DNA from: Marinitoga lauensis
GTDB lineage: Bacteria > Thermotogota > Thermotogae > Petrotogales > Petrotogaceae
Assembly (NCBI RefSeq): GCF_004135675.1
Contig: NZ_QHLX01000009.1
Span: forward strand, 1-55,572
Direction: 5' to 3'
DNA length: 55,572 nucleotides
The notes beneath the pieces are model-generated. The model was not told the DNA's origin. It saw nothing but the letters and a program-made list of their open reading frames with translations, and ran no database searches. Shown here one piece after another: positions 31,862 through 40,943 of the stretch. Positions within the stretch are counted from its first letter, which is position 1; the number at the start of each line of letters is the position of its first letter. The position numbers and the translations under genes were made by a program.

Positions 31862-32557
31862 ATGTTTCCGTTAAGGGATATTAATCCAAGTAGTAAAAGG
31901 CCTGTTGTTACTATAGCATTGATTATTATTAATGTTATAATTTTTCTTTTTGAAGTATTTTTGCCATCTGATTTGAGAGAAGCTTTTATTCAATATTATG
32001 GTTTTGTTCCAGCAGAGCTAACAAAAGCTATTGTATATAAGTCAATTGGATATTTTGGGGTGAATATTTTTACTATATTTACCAGTATGTTTTTACATGG
32101 TGGTTTTATGCATATAATTGGTAATATGTGGGCTCTCTGGTTGTTTGGAGATAATGTTGAAGATAAACTTGGACATTTTAAATTTTTGATTGTGTATTTT
32201 ATAAGTGGTTTTATTGCATCTTTTACTCATTATATCTTTAATTTTAATTCTCCAGTAGCTGCCATTGGTGCTTCAGGTGCAATAGCAGGAGTAATGGGAA
32301 TTTATTTTATATTATTTCCGCTTGCAAAGATTCAAACATTGTTTATTATTTTGATTTTTCCATTTTTTGTAAACATTCCATCTTTTATATATATTGGCAT
32401 ATGGTTTTTATCTCAAATATTTAATGGTGTTTTAACATTGTTTGGTCCAAATTATGGTTCTGGAGTAGCATGGTGGGCTCATATTGGTGGATTTATATTT
32501 GGTTCATATATTGCGAAGAAATATAAAGAAAAAAATTATTATACATATTATTATTAA
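31862..32557 (+). CDS. Rhomboid-family intramembrane serine protease
   Basis: 231 residues with at least six membrane helices. The early segment HGGFMHIIGNMWALWLFGDNVE is typical, the catalytic Ser is in GASGAIAGVMG and the catalytic His in AWWAHIGGFIFG. The start MFPLRDINPSSKRP is a common N-terminus in this group. It cleaves membrane proteins within the bilayer; targets are unknown. It begins four bases after rlmD and ends the operon. Confidence 0.93.
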   Translation: MFPLRDINPSSKRPVVTIALIIINVIIFLFEVFLPSDLREAFIQYYGFVPAELTKAIVYKSIGYFGVNIFTIFTSMFLHGGFMHIIGNMWALWLFGDNVEDKLGHFKFLIVYFISGFIASFTHYIFNFNSPVAAIGASGAIAGVMGIYFILFPLAKIQTLFIILIFPFFVNIPSFIYIGIWFLSQIFNGVLTLFGPNYGSGVAWWAHIGGFIFGSYIAKKYKEKNYYTYYY

Positions 32558-32593
32558 AAAATAACGGCTAGCATATTGTTTAGCCGTTATTTT
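32558..32593 (+). terminator. Terminator after the rhomboid gene
   Basis: 13-bp stem AAAATAACGGCTA/TAGCCGTTATTTT with a 10-base loop. Confidence 0.8.
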
Positions 32594-32631
32594 CATGTTA
32601 TAATAGTTCTGTATGCTAATTAAAGGAGTGG

Positions 32632-33402
32632 ATGTTTTTGAATATAACTTTAATGGACAAATTTATTTTATTTCCATTAATCTTTTTTGCAGGATTCGTT
32701 GATTCCATTGCAGGTGGTGGTGGATTAATTTCTTTACCAGCATATTTGTTTATAGGGCTTCCGAGTCATAATGCGTTAGCTACTAATAAATTATCTTCGA
32801 GTATTGGTACTATTATTAGTGTAACAAGATATGCGAATAATAAAGCTATTATTTTTGAAATTGGATTTTTTTCTGTTATTTTTTCATTTATAGGTTCTTT
32901 TTTAGGAGCTAAATTAGCAATGTTTATTCCGGATAATATATTAAAAATTATACTTTCAATATTGATACCATTAGCTGCGATTTTAATATTTTTCCGACAT
33001 AATAAGGATTCTTCAGATAAAGTAATCGATTATAAAGCAGTTAAAACAATAATAATATCATGTTTAATAGGTTTTTTTATTGGTATGTATGACGGCTTTT
33101 TTGGACCTGGAACAGGAACATTTTTAATTATTACTTATGTTTCTTTTTTATCTCTTGACCATGTAAAAGCATCAGGAACTGCTAAGATAGTTAATTTAGC
33201 TTCAAATATCAGTGCCTTAACTGCTTTTATTTTAGGTGGAAAAGTATTGTTTTCAATAGGATTACCTGCTGCAATTTTTGGAATAGCAGGACATTGGGTA
33301 GGTTCTGGATTAGCCTTGAAAAAAGGAAGTAAAATAATAAAACCCGTTATATTAATAGTATTAATACTTTTATTTATAAAAATAATATCAGATATTATTT
33401 AA
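32632..33402 (+). CDS. TauE/SafE family permease
   Basis: 256 residues, mostly membrane helices. The family pattern GFVDSIAGGGGLISLPAYL is at residues 22-40 and recurs in the second half (GFFIGMYDGFFGPGTGTFLI), the internal repeat typical of these transporters of sulfite, sulfonates and other organic anions. Substrate unknown. The racemase gene begins 16 bases later. A paralogue sits at 36351. Confidence 0.9.
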   Translation: MFLNITLMDKFILFPLIFFAGFVDSIAGGGGLISLPAYLFIGLPSHNALATNKLSSSIGTIISVTRYANNKAIIFEIGFFSVIFSFIGSFLGAKLAMFIPDNILKIILSILIPLAAILIFFRHNKDSSDKVIDYKAVKTIIISCLIGFFIGMYDGFFGPGTGTFLIITYVSFLSLDHVKASGTAKIVNLASNISALTAFILGGKVLFSIGLPAAIFGIAGHWVGSGLALKKGSKIIKPVILIVLILLFIKIISDII

Positions 33403-33418
33403 TGGAGATGTTAGATTT

Positions 33419-34441
33419 TTGGAAATCCCTTATTTAATAATTGATTTAAAAAAAATTAGAGAGAATACCAAAAAGTAATTGAAAAATGTAAAGAAAAAAT
33501 ATCGAGGTTGCAGCCGTAACCAAGGTTTTTTCTGGTGATATAGAAATAGTTAAAAATATTATTAATTGTGGAGTCGACATTTTAGCAGATTCAAGATTGC
33601 TTAATTTAAAACAATTTCAGAGTTTTAAAATAAAAAAGATGCTGATTAGAATACCTATGAAAAGTGAAATAAAAGATGTAATAAATATACAGATATTTTA
33701 TTAGTCTCAGAGTTAGAAACAATAATTGAACTCAATAAATATGCAGAATTAAATAATAAGATATATGAAATAATATTAATGATCGATGTTGGAGATTTAA
33801 GAGAAGGTATTTATTTTAAAAATTTTGAAAAAATCAGATATTCTGTTGATAATATCATGAATTTAAATAATATTCATTTGAAAGGGATAGGAACTAATTT
33901 TTCATGTTTTGGTGGAGTACGTCCAACTAAAGAAAAATTTGATATTTTAATTGATATAAAAAAAGAATTAGAAAAAATTTTCAAATCAAAAATAGAAATA
34001 GTTTCAGGTGGAAGCTCTGGAACACTTTCCATCTTTAACAAAGTAGAAATACCCAAAGAGATTAATCAGCTAAGATGTGGAGCAGCAATAGCTCTTGAGA
34101 TTGGCCTTGATGATAAACCATTTGAATACTTACATCAGGATACTGTGGAGTTTGTTTCTAAATTTGTTGAGATAAAGTCGAAAAAAATAAATGGTAAATG
34201 GAAAAAAATCGGAGTATGTCTGATTAACACTCCGGGATTAAAAACAGAATATTTTATACCAAAGGATAAAAATATAGAAATAATTGATATAAATAATGAT
34301 TATTTAATATTAGACATAACAAAATCTAATAAAGTTTATTATTTAAATAATAAAATAAAATTTTATTTATCCTATGGCGGATTGCTTCTTATGATGGGAT
34401 CTCCATATACAAACAAGATTTATATTAATAAAGAACTATAA
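33419..34441 (+). CDS. PLP-dependent alanine/ornithine racemase-like protein (three frameshifts)
   Basis: Fold III PLP enzyme of the YhfX/Orr-like group. IPYLIIDLKKIRENT starts it, and VAAVTKVFSGD holds the PLP-binding Lys. LMIDVGDLREGI, GIGTNFSCFGG, VSGGSSGTL and LRCGAAIALE follow in the family order. TTG 33419 is preferred, with GGAGATG upstream. Shifts near 33472, 33500 and 33690 (A or T runs) split the first third; the joined protein is about 340 residues. It ends six bases into the convergent D-aminopeptidase gene, hinting at D-amino-acid metabolism. Confidence 0.82.
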
Positions 34442-35254
34442 ATATTTAGCAGCCATTGTTATGTAAGTCATGGCTAATAATCCTTCAAAAATGACCTTAT
34501 AATCTTCATGAATTAATTTAACTTTTCTTCCATCTATCCTTTCTACCAAAGGCATAGATTCTACCATATCTGCTCTTAATGTATCGGAAAATTCCACTAT
34601 CATTTCAATAGGTTTTTTAAATTTTAAAATAGTTAGATCTTCTTTTTTTAGATTTAACATCTTTATAGCAGCATCTTCGATCTCATTTAATAATGTTCTC
34701 ATAGGTTTAAACTTAGCAGAAAATCTTCCTATAGAATTTTTTGTTTTAACATAAACCAAATTATTAAAATATCCATTTAACTGTTTTTCTAATTTATCAT
34801 CTCCAACAACCATTGCTAAAGGTACATTATATAATCCTCCAAATGCTGCATTTATTAAAGTTTCATTCATATATTTGCCGTTTATCCATATATTGTGTAT
34901 AGAAGAACTTGAATATGTATGATCCATTGTTGAATACATTTCACCAACACCTGAATGATATCCGAAAAATATCATTCTATCAAAAGAATTATCTAATCCA
35001 TTCATCATATAATATTTTCTAATACCACCACTTATTAACTCAACATTTGGAAATTCCTTTGTTATTTCCCAGGGTATATTGTCTCCCATAGCATGAGAAT
35101 CAGATATGACTACCTCATGTTCTTTTAAAGATTTTAATAAAGATCTTAGTTGTTCCATAGCATAAACTTGCTTATAGTCTTTTCCTTTTGTAACATCTTT
35201 CCATTGAGTTACACCAGCTAAGCCCTCAAAATCAAAAGAAATATAAATTTTCAT
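34436..35254 (-). CDS. M55-family D-aminopeptidase (DppA-like)
   Basis: 272 residues. Metal-dependent peptidase acting on D-amino-acid or dipeptide substrates. IYISFDFEGLAGV gives the first Asp/Glu ligands, ISDSHAMGDNI and FFGYHSGVG give His ligands, and MVVGDD and NSIGRFSAKF complete the pattern. ATG 35254 follows GGGGAGGAG on the minus strand. It is convergent with the racemase gene. Confidence 0.9.
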   Translation of the reverse strand: MKIYISFDFEGLAGVTQWKDVTKGKDYKQVYAMEQLRSLLKSLKEHEVVISDSHAMGDNIPWEITKEFPNVELISGGIRKYYMMNGLDNSFDRMIFFGYHSGVGEMYSTMDHTYSSSSIHNIWINGKYMNETLINAAFGGLYNVPLAMVVGDDKLEKQLNGYFNNLVYVKTKNSIGRFSAKFKPMRTLLNEIEDAAIKMLNLKKEDLTILKFKKPIEMIVEFSDTLRADMVESMPLVERIDGRKVKLIHEDYKVIFEGLLAMTYITMAAKYL

Positions 35255-35424
35255 AATATCTCCTCCCCGTTAATATGTGATTTGATTATACAATATATAA
35301 TTGAATTTAAGATAATAAAATAAATCAATTATCTCTAAATAATTGAACATCTACTTTTAATTATAACTCCTAATTACAATTATGATATAATATAATAAAA
35401 AAGTTTTGATTGGAGGGATAAAAA

Positions 35425-36258
35425 ATGATAAAAATAGTTACTGATAGTGCTGCAGATTTACCAAAGGAAATAATAAAAAAATATGATATCACTGTTATCC
35501 CTTTAAATATAGATATTGATGGAAGTAAATATCAAGATGGAGTAACAATTTCTGCAGAAGAATTTCAAAACAAAATGTTAAATATTAAAGAGCTTCCAAA
35601 AACTTCGCAACCATCACCAGAATTGTTTAAAGAATCATTTGAAAGGTTAGTTGAGGAAGGTCATGAAATACTTTGTTTAACAATTTCATCTCAATTAAGT
35701 GGAACTATTCAAGCAGCAAATTTAGCCAAAAACCTAATAAAAAATAATTCAAGAATAGAAATTTTTGATACGTTAGGAGCTTCTTCTGGTGAAGGAGTTC
35801 AAGTCATAAAAGCTGCTGAGCTCATATCTAAAGGATATAGTTTAGATGAAATCATTAATGAATTAAAAAAATTAAGAGAAAGAATAAAAATATTGATATT
35901 ACTTGACACTTTAGAAAATATTGTGAAAGGTGGACGTTTAAGTAAATTTAGTGGAACTATTGCAAAAATTTTAAATTTTAAAATAATCTTGCATAATAAA
36001 GAAGGAGCAGTTGAAATGCTTGAAAGAGTAAGAGGAAGAAAGAAGTTTCATTTAAAGGTACTGGAGATACTGGAGAGAGAGAAAGAAAATATTTCAAATG
36101 GTATTGTTGGAATTACACATGTAAATAATAAAGAAGACGCTGAATACTTCAAAAATTTTATTCAAGAAAAATATAATCCAAAAGAAATATATATTAATTA
36201 CATGGGATCAACATTAGCAACGTATGCTGGAAATAAAGGTGTCATTATTTCTTTTTAA
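35425..36258 (+). CDS. DegV family (fatty-acid-binding) protein
   Basis: 277 residues. Family marks are IVTDSAADLP at the start, LPKTSQPSP near residue 70, CLTISSQLSGT near 95, and VKGGRLSKFSG near 170. DegV/FakB proteins hold a fatty acid; FakB delivers it to FakA kinase for phospholipid synthesis. No fakA is in the window. ATG 35425 follows GGAGGG. A strong terminator follows directly. Confidence 0.93.
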   Translation: MIKIVTDSAADLPKEIIKKYDITVIPLNIDIDGSKYQDGVTISAEEFQNKMLNIKELPKTSQPSPELFKESFERLVEEGHEILCLTISSQLSGTIQAANLAKNLIKNNSRIEIFDTLGASSGEGVQVIKAAELISKGYSLDEIINELKKLRERIKILILLDTLENIVKGGRLSKFSGTIAKILNFKIILHNKEGAVEMLERVRGRKKFHLKVLEILEREKENISNGIVGITHVNNKEDAEYFKNFIQEKYNPKEIYINYMGSTLATYAGNKGVIISF

Positions 36259-36282
36259 TTCCCCTTTCGGGGAATTTTTTTG
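36257..36282 (+). terminator. Terminator after degV
   Basis: Stem AATTCCCC/GGGGAATT with a TTTC loop, then a run of T. Confidence 0.88.
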
Positions 36283-36311
36283 TTGACAAACAAGGTTAAT
36301 TTTAATATAAT
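36283..36311 (+). promoter_or_regulatory. Consensus promoter for the second permease and GGT
   Basis: TTGACA 36283-36288 and TATAAT 36306-36311 with 17-base spacing; starts right after the degV terminator. Confidence 0.85.
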
Positions 36312-36350
36312 AAAAATAATTAGCTTAACAAATTTTTTAGGAGGGGTAAT

Positions 36351-37091
36351 ATGTTATATATTTTAGTATTTTTAGCCGGATTATTTAGTGGTTTTATTAA
36401 TGTCATAGCTGGTGGTGGATCGCTAATTACATTGCCAGTTTTGAATTTATTAGGATTACCTATTGATGTAGCAAATGGTACAAACAGGATAGGAATAATT
36501 TTTCAAAATATAACTGCAACAACAAAATTTCGAAAAAATGATGTTCTTGATCTTAAAAGAGCTATTTTTTTAGCGATTCCTGCAACTTTCGGAGCATTAG
36601 TTGGAGCTAATATAGTTGTTAATATAGACAAAGCTTTGTTAAAAAGTATAGTTGGTTTTATTTTAATCGTTATGAGTATTTTTTTAGTAAAAAAGCCTGA
36701 TATATGGACAAAAGAAAGAAAAATAAAGAAGAACAATATTTTAAGCTTTATAGTGTTTTTTTAATAGGTATATATGGGGATTTATCCAAGCCGGTGTTGG
36801 TTTTTTCTTAATGTCCGCATTGGTTTTATTAGAAGGCTATGATTTAGTAAAAACAAATGCTGTTAAAGTATTTTTGGTGTTAATATACACACTCTTTGCT
36901 TTTGTAGTTTTTGTAGTAAACGATCAGGTTAATTATTTAGCTGGTTTTGTTTTGGCATTGGGAGTATTTCAGGTGGATATTTGGGAAGTACTTTTTCAAT
37001 AAAAAAGGGTGCAAAATGGATTCAAAGAATTTTATTCATTGTATTAATTATTATAGGTATATATTATATATACAATGCAGTTGTAAAATGA
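36351..37091 (+). CDS. TauE/SafE family permease, second copy (frameshifted)
   Basis: About 246 residues when joined. GLFSGFINVIAGGGSLITLP at the start and GVGFFLMSALVLL in the second half are the two family repeats. Shifts near 36760 and 36776 and around 36960 split it; the last frame ends KWIQRILFIVLIIIGIYYIY before TGA at 37089-37091. ATG 36351 follows GGAGGGG. GGT follows after 14 bases, suggesting uptake or export tied to gamma-glutamyl peptide breakdown; this is inference. Confidence 0.82.
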
Positions 37092-37105
37092 TATGGGGGA
37101 TATGT

Positions 37106-38696
37106 ATGAATTTTGATTTTTTAGAATATCCATTTAATTCAAAAAGGACCTGTGTTTTTTCAAAAAATGGATGGTTGCTACAAGTGAACCTTTAGCTGCA
37201 CAGGCAGGATTGGAAATATTAAAAAAGGTGGAAATGCTATAGATGCTGCTATAGCTACAGCAGCAGCTCTAACAGTTGTTGAACCTACCTCAAATGGTAT
37301 AGGTTCTGATAATTTTGCTATTATATGTTATAACAATAAAATATACGGAATGAATTCAAGTGGGTATTCACCAAAAAATTTATCTATTGAAGAATTAAAA
37401 AATAGAGGAATAAATACGATTAATCCACATAGTTGGGAAGCGGTAACAATACCAGGAACTCCAGCCGGTTGGGATTTATTGTGGAAAAACTTTGGCAAAT
37501 TAGAATTTAAATCTATTTTTCAGCCAGCGATAAAATATGCGGCTGAAGGATATCCTGTATCTTCTACTGTGGCTTATTATTGGAATAAGGCAAATCAAAC
37601 ATATAAGAAAAAATTAAAAGGAGAAGTTTTTAAGTATTGGTTTGAAACCTTTGGTAAGGAAGCTCCTAAACCTGGTGAAGTTGTTAAATTGCCATATCAT
37701 GCTAAGACATTGGAATTAATTGCTGAGTCAAATTCACAGGAATTTTATAAAGGAATTTTAGCAGAAAAAATGGTGGAATTTTCAAAAAAGAGTGGAGGTT
37801 ATTTTGATTATTCGGATTTTGAAAAATTTAAAAATGAATTAATTAAACCAATAAGCGTCAAATACAAAGACTATGATATATGGGAATTACCTCCAAACGT
37901 TCAGGGAATAATTACTTTAATGGCTTTAAATATATTAAAAAATAGAGATTATACTAATGAATATGAATTATATCATAATTCTATAGAAGCATTAAAGTTA
38001 GCTTTTATAGATGGAAAAGAATATATAACAGACATTTCGAAAATGAAAAATAGAGTTGAAGATATGCTCTCAGAAGAATATGCAAAAGAAAGAGCAAAAT
38101 TAATTATAGATAAAGCAATAGAACCCCAACCTGGAAGAATCCCTTCTTCAAATACAGTTTATTTAGCGACTGCAGATAAATGGGGGAATATGGTTTCTTT
38201 TATTCAAAGTAATTATATGGGATTCGGATCAGGAATAGTAGTTCCAGAGACTGGTATAGCACTTCAAAATAGAGGACATAGCTTCTCTTTAGATAAAAAT
38301 CATATAAATTTTTTAGAACCATTGAAGAAGCCTTATCATACAATTATTCCAGGTTTTATTACTAAAGATAACAAACCAATAGGTCCATTTGGAGTAATGG
38401 GTGGATTTATGCAACCACAGGGTCACTTGCAAGTTTTAATAAATTTAATTGAAAAAAATCTAAATCCTCAGGCAGCATTGGATGCTCCAAGATGGCAATG
38501 GATTGAGAAAAAAACAATATTAATTGAAAAAGATTTTCCCACACATATTGCTGAAAAGTTAGAAAGAATGGGACATGAAATTAAAGTATCTTTAAGTTCA
38601 GGACCGTTTGGTAGAGGGCAGATAATAATAAAAAATAATGATATCTATGTTGGAGGAACTGAAAAAAGAGCTGATGGTTATATAGCAATATACTGA
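37106..38696 (+). CDS. Gamma-glutamyltransferase family protein (two frameshifts)
   Basis: Ntn-hydrolase that cleaves gamma-glutamyl bonds such as in glutathione. After the start, GMVATSEPLAAQAGLEIL and GGNAIDAAIATAAALTVVEP are typical; SNTVYLATADKWGNMVSF holds the Thr that becomes the nucleophile after self-cleavage; LKKPYHTIIPGF and GVMGGFMQPQGHLQ follow. Shifts near 37165 and 37216 affect only the first 40 residues; joined length about 528. No signal peptide is seen, unlike many GGTs, so it is probably cytoplasmic. ATG 37106 follows GGGGGA. Confidence 0.88.
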
Positions 38697-38743
38697 AAAA
38701 TATCTACATTTATTAAAACGATTATAATTTTCACTATTAAGAA

Positions 38744-38775
38744 AAGAGGCTGGTACAAAAACCAACCTCTTTTTT
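38744..38775. terminator. Terminator between GGT and the DUF4382 gene
   Basis: Stem AAGAGG-C-TGGT / ACCA-A-CCTCTT with one mismatch and a 6-base loop, then six T on the plus strand; A-rich start serves the convergent gene. Confidence 0.75.
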
Positions 38776-38777
38776 AG

Positions 38778-39623
38778 TCAGTTTTGATTACTTATATCAA
38801 TATTTAATTCTAAATTAGCACTGTTTATAGTAATATTTTCTGTTGCATCAGGTGTATATGAACTTAAATCTAAATCAATATTTTCATCTGGTAAGTCAAT
38901 GTTACTTGTATATACATTTATAATATAATTTCCATTTTCATATTTTCCAAGGCAAAAATTACCATTATCATCTGAGAAAGATATTCTTAATATTGTTGAA
39001 TCATCACTTATAGTAACAATAGCTTTTGAAACAGGTTCAGAATTATTAATGATATTTCCTTTAACTAAATATAAATCATCAGCAAGTCCTCTCCTGAAAG
39101 TTGGCTTTAAAACAGGTGAAAGCATATATGTATCATTATTTTTTATTTGATGCAAAGATCTTACAACATCAAAATCCAATACCAACTCTCCACCTTCTCC
39201 AATATTTATATCAACATTAGGTATTAAAATTTCTTCTTTTTTAAGAGTAACGGGATAATTTGTCCCGGAAATTGTAACTGTTGCATCTGTAACTGTCATT
39301 TTTAAATTTACAAGAGTAGAGTTTTCTGGAATTTCAAAACTAAATAAAGATGTTTCCGTTCCTGCTAAACTTAAAATATCATATTCTTTTTCAATATATA
39401 TAGGGGTTGAGTTTATAGTTTCTCCGTCTTCTGTTTTATAAGTATATGTGAAATCTTTGATATATACCCATAAACTATCAACATCACTTACAGGTCTATC
39501 TGTTAAAAGAACCTTTACTGTTGATTTTGGTACATTTGCGTCATCATTTATACTAGTTATACAACTGGTTAATGAAAAACTCAAAATTAATACTACTAAC
39601 AAAACATATGCTATCTTTTTCAT
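38778..39623 (-). CDS. DUF4382 lipoprotein
   Basis: 281 residues. The signal peptide ends in the lipobox LTSC (residues 18-21). The DUF4382 domain follows: VKVLLTDRPVSDVDSLWVYI and then SLFSFEIPENSTLVNLKMTV and a C-terminal MLSPVLKPTFR. A carboxypeptidase-regulatory-like domain (DNGNFCLGKYENGNYIINVY) forms the end. Such proteins are anchored at the cell surface; function unknown. Its promoter carries the same direct repeats as the SHOCT/DUF2202 operon. Confidence 0.85.
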   Translation of the reverse strand: MKKIAYVLLVVLILSFSLTSCITSINDDANVPKSTVKVLLTDRPVSDVDSLWVYIKDFTYTYKTEDGETINSTPIYIEKEYDILSLAGTETSLFSFEIPENSTLVNLKMTVTDATVTISGTNYPVTLKKEEILIPNVDINIGEGGELVLDFDVVRSLHQIKNNDTYMLSPVLKPTFRRGLADDLYLVKGNIINNSEPVSKAIVTISDDSTILRISFSDDNGNFCLGKYENGNYIINVYTSNIDLPDENIDLDLSSYTPDATENITINSANLELNIDISNQN

Positions 39624-39691
39624 ACAAATCCCTCCTTAAATTGGTTTTGATATATTTTAGAATAATTTTCATTTTCATGATACAAGATAAA

Positions 39692-39713
39692 CCTTAAAAA
39701 ATCCTTAGAAAAT
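39692..39713 (-). promoter_or_regulatory. Two direct repeats with 11-base period upstream of the DUF4382 gene
   Basis: On the plus strand CCTTAAAAAAT (39692-39702) is followed directly by CCTTAGAAAAT (39703-39713). Read on the coding strand they are TTCTAAG then TTTTAAG, ending 10 bases before a TATCAT that could be the -10. Confidence 0.65.
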
Positions 39714-39756
39714 TAGTAGGCGTATTTTTAAATTTGTTATGTTGCTATATTATTTC

Positions 39757-39780
39757 AAAAAAGCCCCGAAGGGCTTTTTT
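39757..39780. terminator. Terminator after the DUF2202 gene
   Basis: Perfect 10-bp stem AAAAAAGCCC/GGGCTTTTTT with a 4-base loop; works on either strand, here placed after the minus-strand operon. Confidence 0.88.
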
Positions 39781-39789
39781 AAGTTTGAA

Positions 39790-40452
39790 TTATTTTCTTC
39801 CACCTCTGTAACCATTTCCGGATGCGTTTGACATTGTAGTTGAATTGTTTAAAATATCCTCGAATTCATCCATTGAAATATATTGTGGTGAGTATGTTGC
39901 ATTATATCTGTCAAGTATTCCTACAAATGCTCTCATATGATTTTCTGATCCCTGTCTCAAATTTTCATATACTAATTTTATATCTTGATTATCAGTTTCT
40001 TCTAATAGTTTGTCTAAATCATATATATCTAAGTCTTCGATAGTAGCTCCAACTTTTAATGCATCTATAGCTGATTTGTTTCCTTCTGCAACTAAATCAT
40101 AATATAATTTTTGTAGTTCTTCATTTTTGAAAACACCTACTGTATAATCTGTTATAGGATCTTCTATTTCATATTTATCTAAAATAGTTTTAACTGCATT
40201 CATATGTGTTTGCTCAGATTGTGCAATGTTATAAAATGTTTGAATTCCCCATGTGTCATATAAAGTTAAATAAACGTCTCTTGCTAATTTTTCTTCTTCT
40301 CTCATCTGTAACAAACCATCTATTTCGCTTGCGGACAATGTTTCCGTTGGTAATGTTGCAACTGCAGCTGCTGGGTTATTAAAAAATCCTCCTGCAAATG
40401 ATAATACTACTAATAATAATGCCATAATTCCTATTAAAATTCCTTTTTTCAT
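39790..40452 (-). CDS. DUF2202 ferritin-like exported protein
   Basis: 220 residues with a signal peptide (GILIGIMALLLVVLSFAGG). The mature part has REEEKLARDVYLTLYD, IAQSEQTHMNAV and GSENHMRAFVGIL, the E..ExxH pairs of a four-helix di-metal fold. DUF2202 proteins occur with metal or stress genes, but their role is not known. The end is Gly/Arg-rich. It is the second gene of a two-gene unit behind the 11-base repeats. Confidence 0.85.
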   Translation of the reverse strand: MKKGILIGIMALLLVVLSFAGGFFNNPAAAVATLPTETLSASEIDGLLQMREEEKLARDVYLTLYDTWGIQTFYNIAQSEQTHMNAVKTILDKYEIEDPITDYTVGVFKNEELQKLYYDLVAEGNKSAIDALKVGATIEDLDIYDLDKLLEETDNQDIKLVYENLRQGSENHMRAFVGILDRYNATYSPQYISMDEFEDILNNSTTMSNASGNGYRGGRK

Positions 40453-40463
40453 AATACCGCCTC

Positions 40464-40742
40464 CTAATTTTCTATTAATTTTCTTTTTCTTAAATATTCT
40501 TCCTCATCAATTTCACCTTTTGCAAATTTCTCATTTAAAATTTCTAAAGCTATATTTTTTTCTTGACTTGTTTTGGGAATATAATAATCTTGATTTTTTC
40601 TTGAACTGCTTTTAAATAATAAATAAAATACTGTAAATATCAATATTCCCATTATAATTAATCCAATCCATCCATACCATCCGTAACCTAATCCAAAAAA
40701 ACTACCAAATGTATGATATCCTGGATATGCATAACCTCTCAT
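40464..40742 (-). CDS. SHOCT-domain small membrane protein
   Basis: 92 residues. A Gly/Tyr-rich N-terminus is followed by one membrane helix (WIGLIIMGILIFTVFYLLF) and a C-terminal SHOCT helix pair (ALEILNEKFAKGEIDEEEYL). This kind of protein is often paired with DUF2202 or metal-response genes. ATG 40742 follows GAGGAGG. It leads the two-gene operon. Confidence 0.82.
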   Translation of the reverse strand: MRGYAYPGYHTFGSFFGLGYGWYGWIGLIIMGILIFTVFYLLFKSSSRKNQDYYIPKTSQEKNIALEILNEKFAKGEIDEEEYLRKRKLIEN

Positions 40743-40812
40743 AATATCAACCTCCTCAATCTATTTCGTTTTTCACATTCTTATTTTGACATCTATATAA
40801 TAACCTATTAAA

Positions 40813-40852
40813 CTTAGAACAACCTTAGAAAAAACTTAGAATTTCCTTAAAG
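40813..40852 (-). promoter_or_regulatory. Four direct repeats with exact 11-base period upstream of the SHOCT/DUF2202 operon
   Basis: CTTAGAA at 40813, 40824 and 40835 and CTTAAAG at 40846. On the coding strand the array ends 10 bases before TATTAT, the likely -10. One-helical-turn spacing is the hallmark of OmpR/PhoB-type response regulator sites. Confidence 0.75.
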
Positions 40853-40943
40853 ATTAATAGATATATTAATATCTTCTATAATTTATTTAGATAAGAATTT
40901 TTTGATATAATACAAATACAATATTAGTAAAATTGGAGGCGAT

